A stretch of 64,000 nt of DNA, taken from NCBI GenBank assembly GCA_963676845.2, contig CAXXKK010000021.1, positions 43,388 through 107,387 of the forward strand, read 5' to 3'. Source of the stretch: G963662675 sp963676845. Lineage in GTDB: Bacteria > Bacteroidota > Bacteroidia > Bacteroidales > Prolixibacteraceae. A program made the translations under genes and the position numbers. Numbering within the stretch: the first letter of the stretch is position 1; the number at the start of each line of letters is the position of its first letter. Shown here piece after piece: positions 36,288 through 45,785 of the stretch. The notes under the pieces were generated by a model. That model saw only the letters and a program-made list of their open reading frames with translations. It made no database searches and had not been told where the DNA came from.

Positions 36288-36893
36288 ATGAATCGAAGAT
36301 CTTTATCAATAACAGCAGGACTCAGTTACCTTGTTATATTCTTTGCTGCAATATTTGCCAACTTTTTTGTACTCGAATCAATTCTGCAAGATCCATTAGG
36401 CACTATTCAAAACAATCACATGATGGTACGATTTGGAATACTTGCATTTATGCTTACCGTTGTTTTTGATGTCGTTGTTGCATGGGCTTTGTATGAATTA
36501 TATAAAAACAATCAATTATCAGGACTTAGTACACTTTTCAGAATGATGCATGCAGCCATTATGGGAGTTGCCATATTTGCCCTACCTGTTGCATTAAAAT
36601 CAACGAGCAGTCAGGAAATTCTGACACAAATCGACAATTTTAATATCATCTGGCTAATTGGATTATTCTTTTTTGGGATTCACCTTATACTATTAGCCAA
36701 AATCATTGGGAAACCTAAGCTAATTACTGTTTTTCTTTTTATAGCTGGCATTATGTACATGGTTGATACAAGTGCCCATTTTCTACTTCCAAACTATGAA
36801 GAATATAGTTCTTTGTTTTTAGCAATGGTATCTATCCCAAGTATTATTGGAGAAATGTCTCTTGCAATTTGGCTTCTTATCAAATCAAAGTAA
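36288..36893 (+). CDS. DUF4386 membrane protein
   Basis: About 201 residues from ATG 36288 (a GTG at 36276 would add four). Six hydrophobic segments, with the DUF4386 pattern: SITAGLSYLVIFFAAIFANF, FGILAFMLTVVFDVVVAWAL, LFRMMHAAIMGVAIFAL, WLIGLFFFGIHLILLAKII and a final TM after GEMSLAIWLL. This is an integral inner-membrane family without known function. It stands alone downstream of the pspC terminator. Confidence 0.85.
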   Translation: MNRRSLSITAGLSYLVIFFAAIFANFFVLESILQDPLGTIQNNHMMVRFGILAFMLTVVFDVVVAWALYELYKNNQLSGLSTLFRMMHAAIMGVAIFALPVALKSTSSQEILTQIDNFNIIWLIGLFFFGIHLILLAKIIGKPKLITVFLFIAGIMYMVDTSAHFLLPNYEEYSSLFLAMVSIPSIIGEMSLAIWLLIKSK

Positions 36894-37030
36894 CTCTTTT
36901 CAACATAACTATTCCAGAGATATTCATCTAACTGTAAATCAACAACTCTTCATCCAATGTATTGTAACATTTTAAATGACAGAAGTGTAAAAAAGTATAA
37001 CGTTACAAACCTTTGTCACTCAAAATTAAG

Positions 37031-37417
37031 ATGAAAAAAAACCTGAGATTTCTCCATTGGACACCAAGAATCGTATGCATTCTGGCAATTCTTTTCATAA
37101 GCTTATTTGCATTGGATTCTTTCAGTCCGGAGTTAACCATCTGGCAACAGATAGGTGCATTCCTCATTCATCTTATTCCTTCTTATATATTGATAGCTTT
37201 ACTCATTATAGCCTGGAAATGGGAACTCATTGGAGGAATCATCTTTATCTTAATTGGCCTTGGTTTTATCCCGTTTATCTTTACTCACAATTACAACATG
37301 AACCACTCCGTAGGAATGAGTTTATTTACTATTCTGGTTATTAATATTCCATTTGTCATTGTTGGAGCTCTGTTTATTTTAAGCTATTTCAAAAAAAGAA
37401 AACAAAACCCGACATAA
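37031..37417 (+). CDS. Small four-TM membrane protein
   Basis: About 128 residues from ATG 37031, the first methionine with a plausible leader (an upstream in-frame TTG at 37013 is less likely). Four hydrophobic segments: RIVCILAILFISLFALD, GAFLIHLIPSYILIALLIIA, LIGGIIFILIGLGFIPFIF and FTILVINIPFVIVGALFIL, with a basic C-terminus (KKRKQNPT). It resembles the DUF7670-type small membrane proteins of Bacteroidota; the role is unknown. Confidence 0.75.
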   Translation: MKKNLRFLHWTPRIVCILAILFISLFALDSFSPELTIWQQIGAFLIHLIPSYILIALLIIAWKWELIGGIIFILIGLGFIPFIFTHNYNMNHSVGMSLFTILVINIPFVIVGALFILSYFKKRKQNPT

Positions 37418-37952
37418 CATCAGGAAGCGCAAAATAAACCCTCAACTTTTACTTTTTAAATTTGGCTTTTCATCATTTCATCGGTAGAATCATAGCCTTT
37501 CATAAATATTATCATACCATTCATGAATTTAACAATAATTCATGTGTCTGTTTTTAGAAAAATATTCGATCTTGCAGCTCATTAACAATTCGGGCAACAT
37601 CCTACGACGGGTAACACAAGCCATCATCAACCCTGAGAAAAGTTAACTGGTAACAATACTATTTTTTATAAAAAACAGGACCCATAAAAATGGGTCTGAT
37701 TTAAAATGCCCCCAAGTTCAACCATCATGGTTGATCATTTTAATAAATAAACAGCACAAAACCCGTGGTAGCTTACCACGGGTTTTATTAATTCTTTTCA
37801 CAGAAAATCAGAATTAATGAAAGATATCGATATCAGATAAACAATAAAAACTGATTTTATTATTTTGTATTAATCAATCAACTTTTAGGACTTTTTTCTC
37901 AACTTACCCGTTGCTTTTAGTATACTTGTATGTATTACCAAAAACTGCAATT
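37418..37952. other. 535-base intergenic region with a hairpin cluster
   Basis: Three inverted repeats lie close together: GACCCAT/ATGGGTC at about 37679-37695, TCAACCAT/ATGGTTGA at about 37718-37734, and a strong 13-base-arm hairpin at 37758-37786. A 34-codon frame at 37542-37646 (ending LRRVTQAIINPEKS) is open, but no family is recognised. The segment could be a non-coding RNA with a terminator, or intergenic debris. Confidence 0.45.
37758..37786. terminator. Strong bidirectional terminator-like hairpin
   Basis: Perfect 13-base arms (aaaacccgtggta / taccacgggtttt) with a 3-base loop; T-rich on the plus-strand exit (TTTTATTAATT) and with a TTTTG exit on the minus strand. Confidence 0.7.
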
Positions 37953-39170
37953 ATGTTGAAAAAAATCACTCCTGTTCTAATCCTTTCCACAGTGGCACTA
38001 ACCTTTTCAGCAAAAGCCGGAAATTCTGAAAAAAGCGTAAGCGAAATTCATAACAGTGCTATAACCATTGACACACATTGTGATACTCCAATGGCATTAC
38101 TGGATAAAGCTTTTAATGTAGCCGAACGAAATTCTGCACCTCAAAGCCGGGTAGATTTTCCACGTATGAAAGAAGGTGGTTTAGATGCCATTTTCTTTGC
38201 TGCTTTTACCAGTCAGCTTGAACGCACACCCGAAAATATTGAAAATGCCTATCAAACGGCCAATCAAATGATTGACCTTACCTATGAAGTGTGCAAAGAA
38301 AACAGTAATATTGCCGAAGTTGCAACCAGCCCTGAAGATGTTATCCGTCTTGAAAAACAAGGGAAACGTGCCATATATATCGGTATGGAAAACGGATTCC
38401 CGATAGGAACAAAGCTTGAACGTGTTGAAGAATTTTATAATCGGGGTGTCAGATACCTAACACTCTGCCATTCTTCAAATAATGATATTTGCGACTCTTC
38501 AACAGATAGTAACGGACCGGAGCATAATGGGTTAAGCGATTTTGGGAAACAAGTAGTTCAGGAAATGAACCGCCTGGGAATGATGATCGATGTTTCACAC
38601 ATGTCAGATAAATCATTTTATGATGTGATCGAACTCAGTAAAACCCCAATCATTGCTTCTCACTCAAGCGTCAAAGCCATTGCTCACCACAACCGAAACA
38701 TGACTGATGACATGATAAAAGCCCTGGCAAAAAACGGTGGGGTTATCCAAATTTGTTTACTTGATGACTATGTAAAAGATCCGGACACAACAACAGTTCG
38801 CTACCAAAGAATGCAAGAGCTACGTGCTATTTCAAATTCAGATAAGTGGGAAGAAATGAGCGATGAAGACCAGGCTGAAATAAGAGACGAAATGAGAAGT
38901 CTCTACAATAAGCCAGCAGAGGAACTTCCAACGGTTGCTGATTATGTAGATCATATCGATCACGTAAAAAATCTGGTTGGTATTGATTACGTGGGAATAG
39001 GTTCCGACTTTGATGGTGGTGGCGGATTAAAAGACTGTGTTGATGTGAGCGAATTTCCAAGAATTACAGAGGAAATGGTTAATCGCGGATATACTGAAGA
39101 GGAAATCGATAAAGTCTGGGGAGGCAATTTCCTTCGGGTATTTAATGCTGTAATAAGCATGGCCGAATAG
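37953..39170 (+). CDS. Exported M19 (renal-type) dipeptidase
   Basis: About 405 residues from ATG 37953, which starts a signal peptide (MLKKITPVLILSTVALTFSA). Zinc ligands appear as TIDTHCDTP (HxD), GMENGFPIG, MIDVSHMSDKSFYDV, IIASHSSVKAI (His) and VGIGSDFDGGGG, the full M19 set. The family hydrolyses dipeptides, including some with D-residues, in a periplasmic or extracellular location. It is transcribed alone with the esterase gene following after 149 bases and its own promoter. Confidence 0.95.
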   Translation: MLKKITPVLILSTVALTFSAKAGNSEKSVSEIHNSAITIDTHCDTPMALLDKAFNVAERNSAPQSRVDFPRMKEGGLDAIFFAAFTSQLERTPENIENAYQTANQMIDLTYEVCKENSNIAEVATSPEDVIRLEKQGKRAIYIGMENGFPIGTKLERVEEFYNRGVRYLTLCHSSNNDICDSSTDSNGPEHNGLSDFGKQVVQEMNRLGMMIDVSHMSDKSFYDVIELSKTPIIASHSSVKAIAHHNRNMTDDMIKALAKNGGVIQICLLDDYVKDPDTTTVRYQRMQELRAISNSDKWEEMSDEDQAEIRDEMRSLYNKPAEELPTVADYVDHIDHVKNLVGIDYVGIGSDFDGGGGLKDCVDVSEFPRITEEMVNRGYTEEEIDKVWGGNFLRVFNAVISMAE

Positions 39171-39224
39171 CATATAAGTCTCTTCATTTTAATGTCATAA
39201 AGACATACCTATCTAAAATACCAA

Positions 39225-39255
39225 TTGTATTTGTATCAGTTATACTTTACATTTG
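39225..39255 (+). promoter_or_regulatory. Bacteroidota-type promoter for the carboxylesterase gene
   Basis: TTG at 39225-39227, a 20-base spacer and TACATTTG at 39248-39255; the ATG is 64 bases on. Confidence 0.65.
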
Positions 39256-39319
39256 GTATTTTATTTATGGGTAATAACGAAGCTCATTTATTCTATACCT
39301 ATTACAAACCTAATCTAAC

Positions 39320-40942
39320 ATGAAAATCTTAAAGACATTCGGATTATTCCTCGCCGTACTAACATTACTGGCATCCTGTGACAATCAAACAACTGTTTAC
39401 GATACCATAAAAGCAGATTCATCAACAGCCATTGTGAAAACTACGAATGGTAGTGTCGCTGGTTATATAGACCGGGATATCTATACTTTTAAAGGAATTC
39501 CCTACGCAAAGGCTGAACGCTTTATGCCACCAGAAGACGCAGAATCCTGGACTGGTGTAAGAAGCTCCAGAACTTATGGAGCGGTATGTCCTATTCCTGC
39601 TGTATCATTAGGCAATGATGCCAATGAATTTGGAATGCAGCATGATTATGGCATTATGAATGAAGACTGCCTGAACCTAAACATCTGGACTCAAAACATC
39701 AACAACAGTGAGAAAAAGCCCGTAATGGTATGGCTGCACGGTGGTGGCTATTCGTCCGGTTCTTCTCATGAGCTTCCTTCTTACGATGGCTTAAACCTGA
39801 GTAAAACAAGAGATGTGGTTGTAGTTTCAATCAACCACCGCTTAAATATCCTTGGATTCCTGGATCTCTCAGGTGTAAGTGAAAAGTATAAATATTCAGC
39901 CAATGTTGGTATGCTCGACCAGGTAGCTGCACTAAAATGGATACAAAACAACATTCAGAATTTTGGTGGTGACCCCAATAATGTTACCATCTTCGGGCAG
40001 TCCGGAGGAGGTGGGAAAGTATGTACCTTAATGCAAATGCCAGCTGCAAAAGGCTTATTTCACAAAGGAATCAGTCAAAGTAACGGAACAATGGCTTATA
40101 ATGACACCACTGTTACCCGACTTGTTGGTTTAAACGTTCTTGAAGAATTAGGATTAAGTAAAGACCAGGTTGACCAACTGCAAACCATCCCCTACGAAGA
40201 ACTGTATCGCGCCGGGTCTGTAGCAATGAATAAGACATCTCAATATTTAAGAGAACAGGGTATTGCCTCACAAAGACCCGAATGGGCACCTAGTATCGAC
40301 GGGGAAGTTATTCCTTACCAATTAGGAAGTCTGGAAGGTTTAGCTATTTCCAAAGATCTTCCTTTAATGATTGGAACAACTAAGAATGAAGTTTCAGGTA
40401 TGATGAGCGCTTCGGTTGATCCAGACGCAAGCCTGGAAGAGGTAAAAGAAATCCTGAAAAGATCTCATGGTGATAAAACCGATGACTTCGTTGCAGCTAT
40501 TCAAAAAGATCATCCGGATATGACACAACCAACAGAAATGCTAAGCACTGATATTATCTTCCGCCCAATTGCGGTATATGTTGCCTCCCAAAAATCAGCG
40601 ATGGAAGGAAGTGCTCCTACTTATTTGTACATGTTTAGCTGGCAATCTCCCATACTTGACGGAATGTATAAAGCGATGCACTGCATGGAAATTGGTTTCG
40701 CCTTTAACAATATTGCAGCAAACCGGGAACTTACAGGCGATAGTGAAGAAACTTATGCTCTCGCAGATGAGGTAAGTAAAGCCTGGACAAACTTTGCAAA
40801 GACCGGAAATCCTAACGGTGAAGGAGTTACCGAATGGCCGGAATACAATAATGAAACTGCTTATACCATGTTACTCAATACTCCATTTGAAGCAGTATCG
40901 CATTACGATAAATCATTGATTGAATTTTTAAGCAACGAGTAA
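39320..40942 (+). CDS. Type-B carboxylesterase lipoprotein
   Basis: 540 residues with a lipobox (LTLLASC, Cys20). The alpha/beta-hydrolase type-B features are complete: EDCLNLNIWT, oxyanion loop WLHGGGYSSGSS, nucleophile elbow FGQSGGGGKV (Ser), EWAPSIDGEVIP, the acid residue around GTTKNEV and the catalytic His in KAMHCMEIGFAFNN. It should hydrolyse carboxylic esters at the outer or inner membrane, facing out of the cytoplasm. The native substrate is unknown. The gene ends in a very strong terminator. Confidence 0.93.
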   Translation: MKILKTFGLFLAVLTLLASCDNQTTVYDTIKADSSTAIVKTTNGSVAGYIDRDIYTFKGIPYAKAERFMPPEDAESWTGVRSSRTYGAVCPIPAVSLGNDANEFGMQHDYGIMNEDCLNLNIWTQNINNSEKKPVMVWLHGGGYSSGSSHELPSYDGLNLSKTRDVVVVSINHRLNILGFLDLSGVSEKYKYSANVGMLDQVAALKWIQNNIQNFGGDPNNVTIFGQSGGGGKVCTLMQMPAAKGLFHKGISQSNGTMAYNDTTVTRLVGLNVLEELGLSKDQVDQLQTIPYEELYRAGSVAMNKTSQYLREQGIASQRPEWAPSIDGEVIPYQLGSLEGLAISKDLPLMIGTTKNEVSGMMSASVDPDASLEEVKEILKRSHGDKTDDFVAAIQKDHPDMTQPTEMLSTDIIFRPIAVYVASQKSAMEGSAPTYLYMFSWQSPILDGMYKAMHCMEIGFAFNNIAANRELTGDSEETYALADEVSKAWTNFAKTGNPNGEGVTEWPEYNNETAYTMLLNTPFEAVSHYDKSLIEFLSNE

Positions 40943-40956
40943 TATCTAACTTGTTT

Positions 40957-41001
40957 TCACGGATCACAGAATTACTTCGATCAGAGGGCTGTGATCCGTG
41001 A
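40957..41001 (+). terminator. Terminator after carboxylesterase gene
   Basis: Perfect 13-base arms (tcacggatcacag / ctgtgatccgtga) with a 19-base loop, followed by TTTCTTTTA. Confidence 0.82.
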
Positions 41002-41065
41002 TTTCTTTTACAGGAATATTCAGAATAGAAATTTACACCAACAGAAGCTAGCTGAGAAAAATATT

Positions 41066-41761
41066 ATGGGAACAAACATTCTTCAAGAAGAGCTTCATCT
41101 GGAACTACAAAAACAAGGAATTGACTTTGTTCACTTTGTTGACATCTCACACCTGGATAAAGATCAAACCAAAGAATATCCGACAGCTATCCTATTTGGA
41201 ATTAAATTATCCAAAGAATATCTCCGGAAGGTAGCTGCTAATCCGGATTATGTCGGACAGATGAAAATCAACAAAACCATAAAAGACGATGAGTTTCATT
41301 TAACCGAGCTTAAGACAGATAAAATTGCAGACCAAATTGAAAGTTTTCTCATTGCAAAAGGATTTAATGCCTATTCCCAATCAGAAGATAATATTCTTAA
41401 AACCGGATATTACGACACCGATAACAAGAAAACTCCTTTACCTCATAAAACAATTGCAGGATTAGCAGGCTTAGGCTGGATAGGGAAACACAACCTATTA
41501 ATTACCCAACAATACGGAAGCGCAATTAGTATGTGTTCTGTATTGACAGACGCTCCCCTGGAATCAACCCGAAAGGAACCACTAACTCCACGTTGCGGAG
41601 ATTGCAACATCTGCCGGGAAATATGTCAGACCAAAGCAATAAAAGGTGAAACATGGAAATGCGGACTTGACAGGGAAAGAATAGTTGACGTCTTTTCATG
41701 TACAACCTGTTTTCAATGCGTAGTTCGGTGTCCATGGACACAAAGATACATGAATGAATAA
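41066..41761 (+). CDS. Double 4Fe-4S cluster protein, QueG-like
   Basis: About 231 residues from ATG 41066; an in-frame ATG at 40991 lies inside the preceding terminator and is unlikely. The N-terminal half (AILFGIKLSKEYLRK, KTIAGLAGLGWIGKHNLLIT) resembles the epoxyqueuosine reductase catalytic domain. The C-terminal half has two 4Fe-4S motifs, CGDCNICREIC and CTTCFQCVVRC. True QueG is ~310-380 residues and has extra C-terminal HEAT-like repeats, absent here. A paralogous reductase activity is plausible; the substrate is not known. Confidence 0.83.
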   Translation: MGTNILQEELHLELQKQGIDFVHFVDISHLDKDQTKEYPTAILFGIKLSKEYLRKVAANPDYVGQMKINKTIKDDEFHLTELKTDKIADQIESFLIAKGFNAYSQSEDNILKTGYYDTDNKKTPLPHKTIAGLAGLGWIGKHNLLITQQYGSAISMCSVLTDAPLESTRKEPLTPRCGDCNICREICQTKAIKGETWKCGLDRERIVDVFSCTTCFQCVVRCPWTQRYMNE

Positions 41762-41897
41762 TGTCGCTAGATAAATTAAATATCTACTGAAGGATTGAAG
41801 GTTTTGAAAACGTAGAAGTCCTTATGTGGATACGCTATCTTATAAATCTCCCATAGCTGGGGATAATTTGCAATCAACATTTTTCGTATAAAAAATA

Positions 41898-41922
41898 AGA
41901 GGCTACCTCCCGGCAGCCTCTT
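41898..41922 (-). terminator. Terminator after M3 peptidase gene
   Basis: On the minus strand, arms AGAGGCT / AGCCTCT with an inner GCC..GGT pairing, followed by TATTTTTTAT. Confidence 0.78.
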
Positions 41923-41933
41923 TCCCCTTTTTC

Positions 41934-44069
41934 TTATTCGGCCATCAGGCCTCTGTGTTTTAATAGCGGTGTAATTTCAGGTGCACGACCAGCAAATGCT
42001 TTATACATTTCGTTGTAATCTTTGGTGTTACCCTGAGATAATATTGTTTGGCGGAAATGATCTCCATTTTCACGGGTCAGACCTCCATTTTCTTCAAACC
42101 AGTGGAACGCATCGGTGTCCAGCATTTCTGCCCAGATATAAGCATAGTAGCCTGCAGCATAACCATGTCCCCAAATATGAAGGAAGTAAGCTGAACGATA
42201 GCGTGGAGGTATCAGTGGATTATACAAACCTGTCTCTTTCAAAGCACCTTCCTCAAATTCATCAACACCTGCAACTTCCTGTCCGGCCTTTAAAGCATGC
42301 CATTGTAAGTCAAGCTCTGCTGCTGTCAACAACTCTGTTAAAGCATAACCCTGGTTAAATTTCGATGCATTGTTCAATTTAGTAGATAAAGCCTCAGGCA
42401 TAGGCTCACCTGTTTCGTAATGCACGGCATAATTTTTAAACACTTCAGGATATGACGCCCAATGCTCGTTAAACTGTGAAGGCAATTCCACAAAGTCGCG
42501 TGCTACATTTGTTCCCGAAAGACTTAAATATTTCTGATTTGCAAAGAAACCATGTAAAGCATGACCAAATTCATGGAACATGGTAGTTACATCGTCATAG
42601 CTTATTAATGCAGGTTCGCCTTCAGCAGGTTTTGTAAAGTTGCAAACATTATAAATTACAGGCTTGGTATCCAGTAATGTTGATTGCTCAACCAGGTTAC
42701 TCATCCAGGCACCACCCGATTTATTGTCACGTTTAAAATAATCGCAATAGAATAAACCGATTACCGAGCCATCTTCATTAAACAACTCGTACACTCTCAT
42801 GTCATCTGAATAAACAGGAATATCTGTACGGCGCACGAATTTTATTCCATACAATTTTTCAGCAGCATAAAACACACCTTTTTCCAGTACGGTAAACAAC
42901 TCAAAATAAGGTTTAATTTCTGCTTCGTTTAAGTCATATTTTTCTTTGCGTAATTTCTCGGCATAATAATTCCAGTCCCAGGCTTTCAACTCAACATCAT
43001 CACCCTGACGATTAATGAAAGACTGAAGTTCTTCCGCTTCGGCCTTGCCATTTGCAATGGAAGCAGGTACCAACTTATTCAGGAACTCAAAAACAGACTC
43101 TGAGTTCTGAGCCATCTGATCCTTAAGACTCCATTCGGCATAATTATCAAAACCCATTAGTTTTGCCTGCTCCGCACGAATTTCTGCGATGCGGATAATT
43201 AATTCACCCGTATCGGTATCGGCACCTCTTTGAGCACGTGTTGTCGACAGATTGTATAGTTTTTCGCGTGTTGCACGATTGTCCAGGTTCACAAAAGCAG
43301 GTTGCTGAGTAGTGTTTTGCAACGACAACATATATTTACCATCGTATCCGTTTTCGCTTGCTTTATCAGCAGCCGCACTAATTTCACTTTCCGATAAACC
43401 TGCTAATTCATCAGCACTGTCAACCACTAAAGCCGCACCATTGGTAGCAGCAATTAACTGGTTTGAGAACTTAGTAGATAAAGTTGCATTTTCAGCATTT
43501 AAGGCTTTAAGCTTTTCTTTATCCTCTGCACTTAAGTTTGCTCCAGATAATACAAAACGATCGTAATAATATTCAACCAAACGTTTTGACTCACTATCCA
43601 GACCCAGCTCATCACGCTGTGCATAAATTGCTTTTACTTTTGCAAATAAGTTCTCATTTAAAGAAACTGCATCCGAAAGGGCTGACAACTGAGGAGCTAA
43701 TGCAACTTCTGCTTCCTGCAAAGTTGGATTGGTAAAAGCACCGGTAAGCATATTAAACACGCCATTTACCTTACGCAGGGTTGCTCCTGATTTTTCAAGG
43801 GCAACAAATACATTTTCGAAGGTTGGCTCTTCGGTATTATTAGCTATTGCCTCAATTTCGGCAAGCTGTTCCTGTATACCATATTCCATTGCAGGTAAAA
43901 AATCTTCATCCTTAATCTGGCTGAAGTCAGGAACTCCATAGGGCAAATTGCTCTCTTGCAATAATGAATTTGTTTCCAAAATATTACTTTCTGTTGATGT
44001 GTTAGTACATGCGCTAAAAAGCGACAAAGATAAAACGCATAAACACGTAACTCTAAATATTCTTTTCAT
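41934..44069 (-). CDS. dcp: M3-family peptidyl-dipeptidase lipoprotein (Dcp-like)
   Basis: 711 residues. The lipobox FSAC near residue 20 makes it a lipoprotein. The M3 zinc motif is MFHEFGHALHGFFANQKY with the downstream glutamate region. EWSLKDQMAQNSESVFEFLN, GLFYCDYFKRDNKSGGAWMS, PSQFNEHWASYPEVF and YFLHIWGHGYAAGYYAYIW are all characteristic of the Dcp branch. It removes dipeptides from C-termini of oligopeptides; the membrane anchor suggests a periplasmic role in peptide use, matching the M19 dipeptidase nearby. Confidence 0.94.
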   Translation of the reverse strand: MKRIFRVTCLCVLSLSLFSACTNTSTESNILETNSLLQESNLPYGVPDFSQIKDEDFLPAMEYGIQEQLAEIEAIANNTEEPTFENVFVALEKSGATLRKVNGVFNMLTGAFTNPTLQEAEVALAPQLSALSDAVSLNENLFAKVKAIYAQRDELGLDSESKRLVEYYYDRFVLSGANLSAEDKEKLKALNAENATLSTKFSNQLIAATNGAALVVDSADELAGLSESEISAAADKASENGYDGKYMLSLQNTTQQPAFVNLDNRATREKLYNLSTTRAQRGADTDTGELIIRIAEIRAEQAKLMGFDNYAEWSLKDQMAQNSESVFEFLNKLVPASIANGKAEAEELQSFINRQGDDVELKAWDWNYYAEKLRKEKYDLNEAEIKPYFELFTVLEKGVFYAAEKLYGIKFVRRTDIPVYSDDMRVYELFNEDGSVIGLFYCDYFKRDNKSGGAWMSNLVEQSTLLDTKPVIYNVCNFTKPAEGEPALISYDDVTTMFHEFGHALHGFFANQKYLSLSGTNVARDFVELPSQFNEHWASYPEVFKNYAVHYETGEPMPEALSTKLNNASKFNQGYALTELLTAAELDLQWHALKAGQEVAGVDEFEEGALKETGLYNPLIPPRYRSAYFLHIWGHGYAAGYYAYIWAEMLDTDAFHWFEENGGLTRENGDHFRQTILSQGNTKDYNEMYKAFAGRAPEITPLLKHRGLMAE

Positions 44070-44501
44070 ATTATCTGGTTTTTCTTGAATGTTTCTATTT
44101 TAAATTAGTGAATCCTTTCAAATATATCAGATTGATGAAATCAGTATAGCAAAACTGGTTTTCATTACAAATGAAGACCAACTTTTTTGGTTTAAAATAA
44201 TCAGAGAAGTACAGCTACTTCAAACTTGTACTATTCATATAATGTTTAATCCTCTCATGCAAAGAATCAGAAACGCAAAAACCCTATGTGAATAATTAAC
44301 AAGTCAATACAAATTACAACAACATAATATATAGACATTAATCAATACAAATACACAATCAAATCCTCCATTTTAAAAGGCTAAAACCCCATCATACATA
44401 TGAAATTAATTTTCCGGACATTCATATTATTTGTATTAATTATTTTGTTTATTTAATATAAATGTTTGATATTGCATTCCATTAATCATAAACTCAAAGC
44501 A
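44070..44501. other. 432-base intergenic region, no gene seen
   Basis: AT-rich sequence between divergent genes. A CAAATATA at 44119-44126 (TATATTTG on the minus strand) could be the -7 element of the M3 peptidase gene. Nothing else is supported. Confidence 0.5.
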
Positions 44502-44984
44502 ATGGACAATAAAATTGATTTTCAAATTCCCCAGGAAGTAATTGACAGTGTAACAACTCATCTCACTGAAGCTGCCACAGCATTAAAACCTTACCTCATC
44601 GCGTTAACGCCTGAAGAACGCATACAGATTCCTAAAATCAGTGATGGTACGGTTCCTTTTGTATATAAAGTAAAGGACTACTCCGCTTCCAATTCTGAGT
44701 TTTGCCCTGCTTATATGAATACTGAGGGAATGAATAATGATATGGAAGTTTTCAACGAACTCACCAACCTGTTCCGAATTACAGAACAACTGTACAACAG
44801 CATGTCAGACACCATGATGGAAGCAGGAGGTGAGAGTTACATCTGTGCCCTTAGTTACTACAATTCGGTAAAACAAGCCAGTAAAATGGGTATTCCCGGA
44901 GCCAAGGGAATCTATGAAGATCTGGCAAAACGTTTCAATCATTCAAAGAGGCAATCTTCAGATGCAGACCCTTCCAATAATTAA
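44502..44984 (+). CDS. Conserved hypothetical protein
   Basis: 160 residues from ATG 44502 (MDNKIDFQIPQEVIDSVTTH); an in-frame ATG at 44466 adds 12 doubtful residues. Mostly helical, acidic, without signal peptide or TM segment: LTEAATALKPYLIALTPEER, DMEVFNELTNLFRITEQLYN, ALSYYNSVKQASKMGIPGAK. It looks like a small cytoplasmic four-helix protein; I do not recognise the family with certainty. A clear terminator follows 17 bases after the stop. Confidence 0.75.
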   Translation: MDNKIDFQIPQEVIDSVTTHLTEAATALKPYLIALTPEERIQIPKISDGTVPFVYKVKDYSASNSEFCPAYMNTEGMNNDMEVFNELTNLFRITEQLYNSMSDTMMEAGGESYICALSYYNSVKQASKMGIPGAKGIYEDLAKRFNHSKRQSSDADPSNN

Positions 44985-45000
44985 ATTGGAAGTTTATAAG

Positions 45001-45022
45001 AAACCGGGCTAACTACCCGGTT
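45001..45022 (+). terminator. Terminator after the 44502 gene
   Basis: Arms aaaccggg / cccggttt around a 7-base loop, followed by seven or more T. Confidence 0.85.
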
Positions 45023-45029
45023 TTTTTGT

Positions 45030-45226
45030 TTTTTCACCCACCTCAGAGGTACTCCTACCCACCTCGAAGGTACCCCCCGGTACCTCATTTCCCCAATTTA
45101 TATGCTCTAAGGTCCGACTTTGCTGCTCCGGGCATACAAACCAAACCTTTGAGCCTCAAAGCCAAGGCTCTGAGGTACTATTTAGATGCTCAAAGCATAT
45201 ACGTTGAAGCTATAAGGTACTATTTT
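45030..45226. repeat. Degenerate GGTAC/CTC-rich repeat block
   Basis: The stretch is unusually GC-rich for the window and repeats a ggtac word (gaggtac, aaggtac, ggtacct) next to cctc or ctc words. The last two units are about 50 bases apart: gaggtactatttagatgctc and aaggtactattttgatgctc. No coding family is seen. It merges into the dispersed repeat starting at 45227. Confidence 0.6.
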
Positions 45227-45543
45227 GATGCTCCGAGCCTCGATTTTGATGCTTTTTGCCCCTAAGTTGGTGATCAAAGGTACTCTCGCATACCTCAGAA
45301 GCACCTCCACATAAAGGCAATCCTCTTAAATTTTTGTTTAAAACCAAGCCGACAAGAACATAAATTTTAAAATGTATTTTGCTAACTTGCCCTGACTCTT
45401 AAGACCTTGCATCAGATTACAACCTCTTGCAAGATCCAAAAATCGAAAAGGTGAAATCTTAAACATCATCAAACTGATTTACAGAAAATCTAAGTTATTA
45501 GAGGAATATAAACCAATTGTACAAATACAAATGTTACCTGCAA
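45227..45543. repeat. Dispersed ~300 bp repeat, copy A
   Basis: Copy A shares long stretches with 52814-53134 and 56509-56806. Shared parts include tactctc..catacctca, aaatttttgtttaaaaccaa, attttgctaactt, cttaagaccttgcatcagat, cagattacaacctcttgca, aaaatcgaaaaggtgaaat, catcaaactgatttacag, and a right edge of acaaatacaaatgttac. It ends with GTTACCTGCAA. It is followed by the sigma-factor region on its right. Confidence 0.85.
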
Positions 45544-45785
45544 GGTTGAAAAAAAGAGATGGAACTATAAATTGACAATAAGCTAAACCATTAAAAAAAT
45601 GACTGCTTCGATGAAGATTTTGTTTTGCCCACACGCTTTTGCCCTAAGGGGCAATTGGATAAGCCTGCACACATAACACACATTTGCAAATCGCACAAGC
45701 CGACCCACAAACCAAAATTTGCAAAAGAGTGCAATTTTTGCCAACGCTACTCAATTCTGCCTGAATAGCCATTTAATAAATCGTC
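45544..45785. other. Intergenic stretch with a hairpin repeat
   Basis: No gene is seen. A 25-codon frame from 45597 has no resemblance to a family. The hairpin repeat at 45677-45731 is the only structured element. Confidence 0.5.
45677..45731. repeat. Hairpin repeat, copy 1
   Basis: The arms CACACATTTGCAAAT and ATTTGCAAAAGAGTG pair over 15 positions with two A-A mismatches; the ~25-base loop contains cgcacaagcc. A second copy with the same motif, mismatches and loop type lies at 51045-51103. The two copies bracket the sigma/FecR/TonB locus. Confidence 0.72.

Noticed and set aside
45026..45265. 79-codon plus-strand frame in the GGTAC-rich block
   Set aside because: The composition follows the DNA repeat (SLKAKALRYYLDA, AIRYYFDAPSLDF) and no start signal or family is evident.
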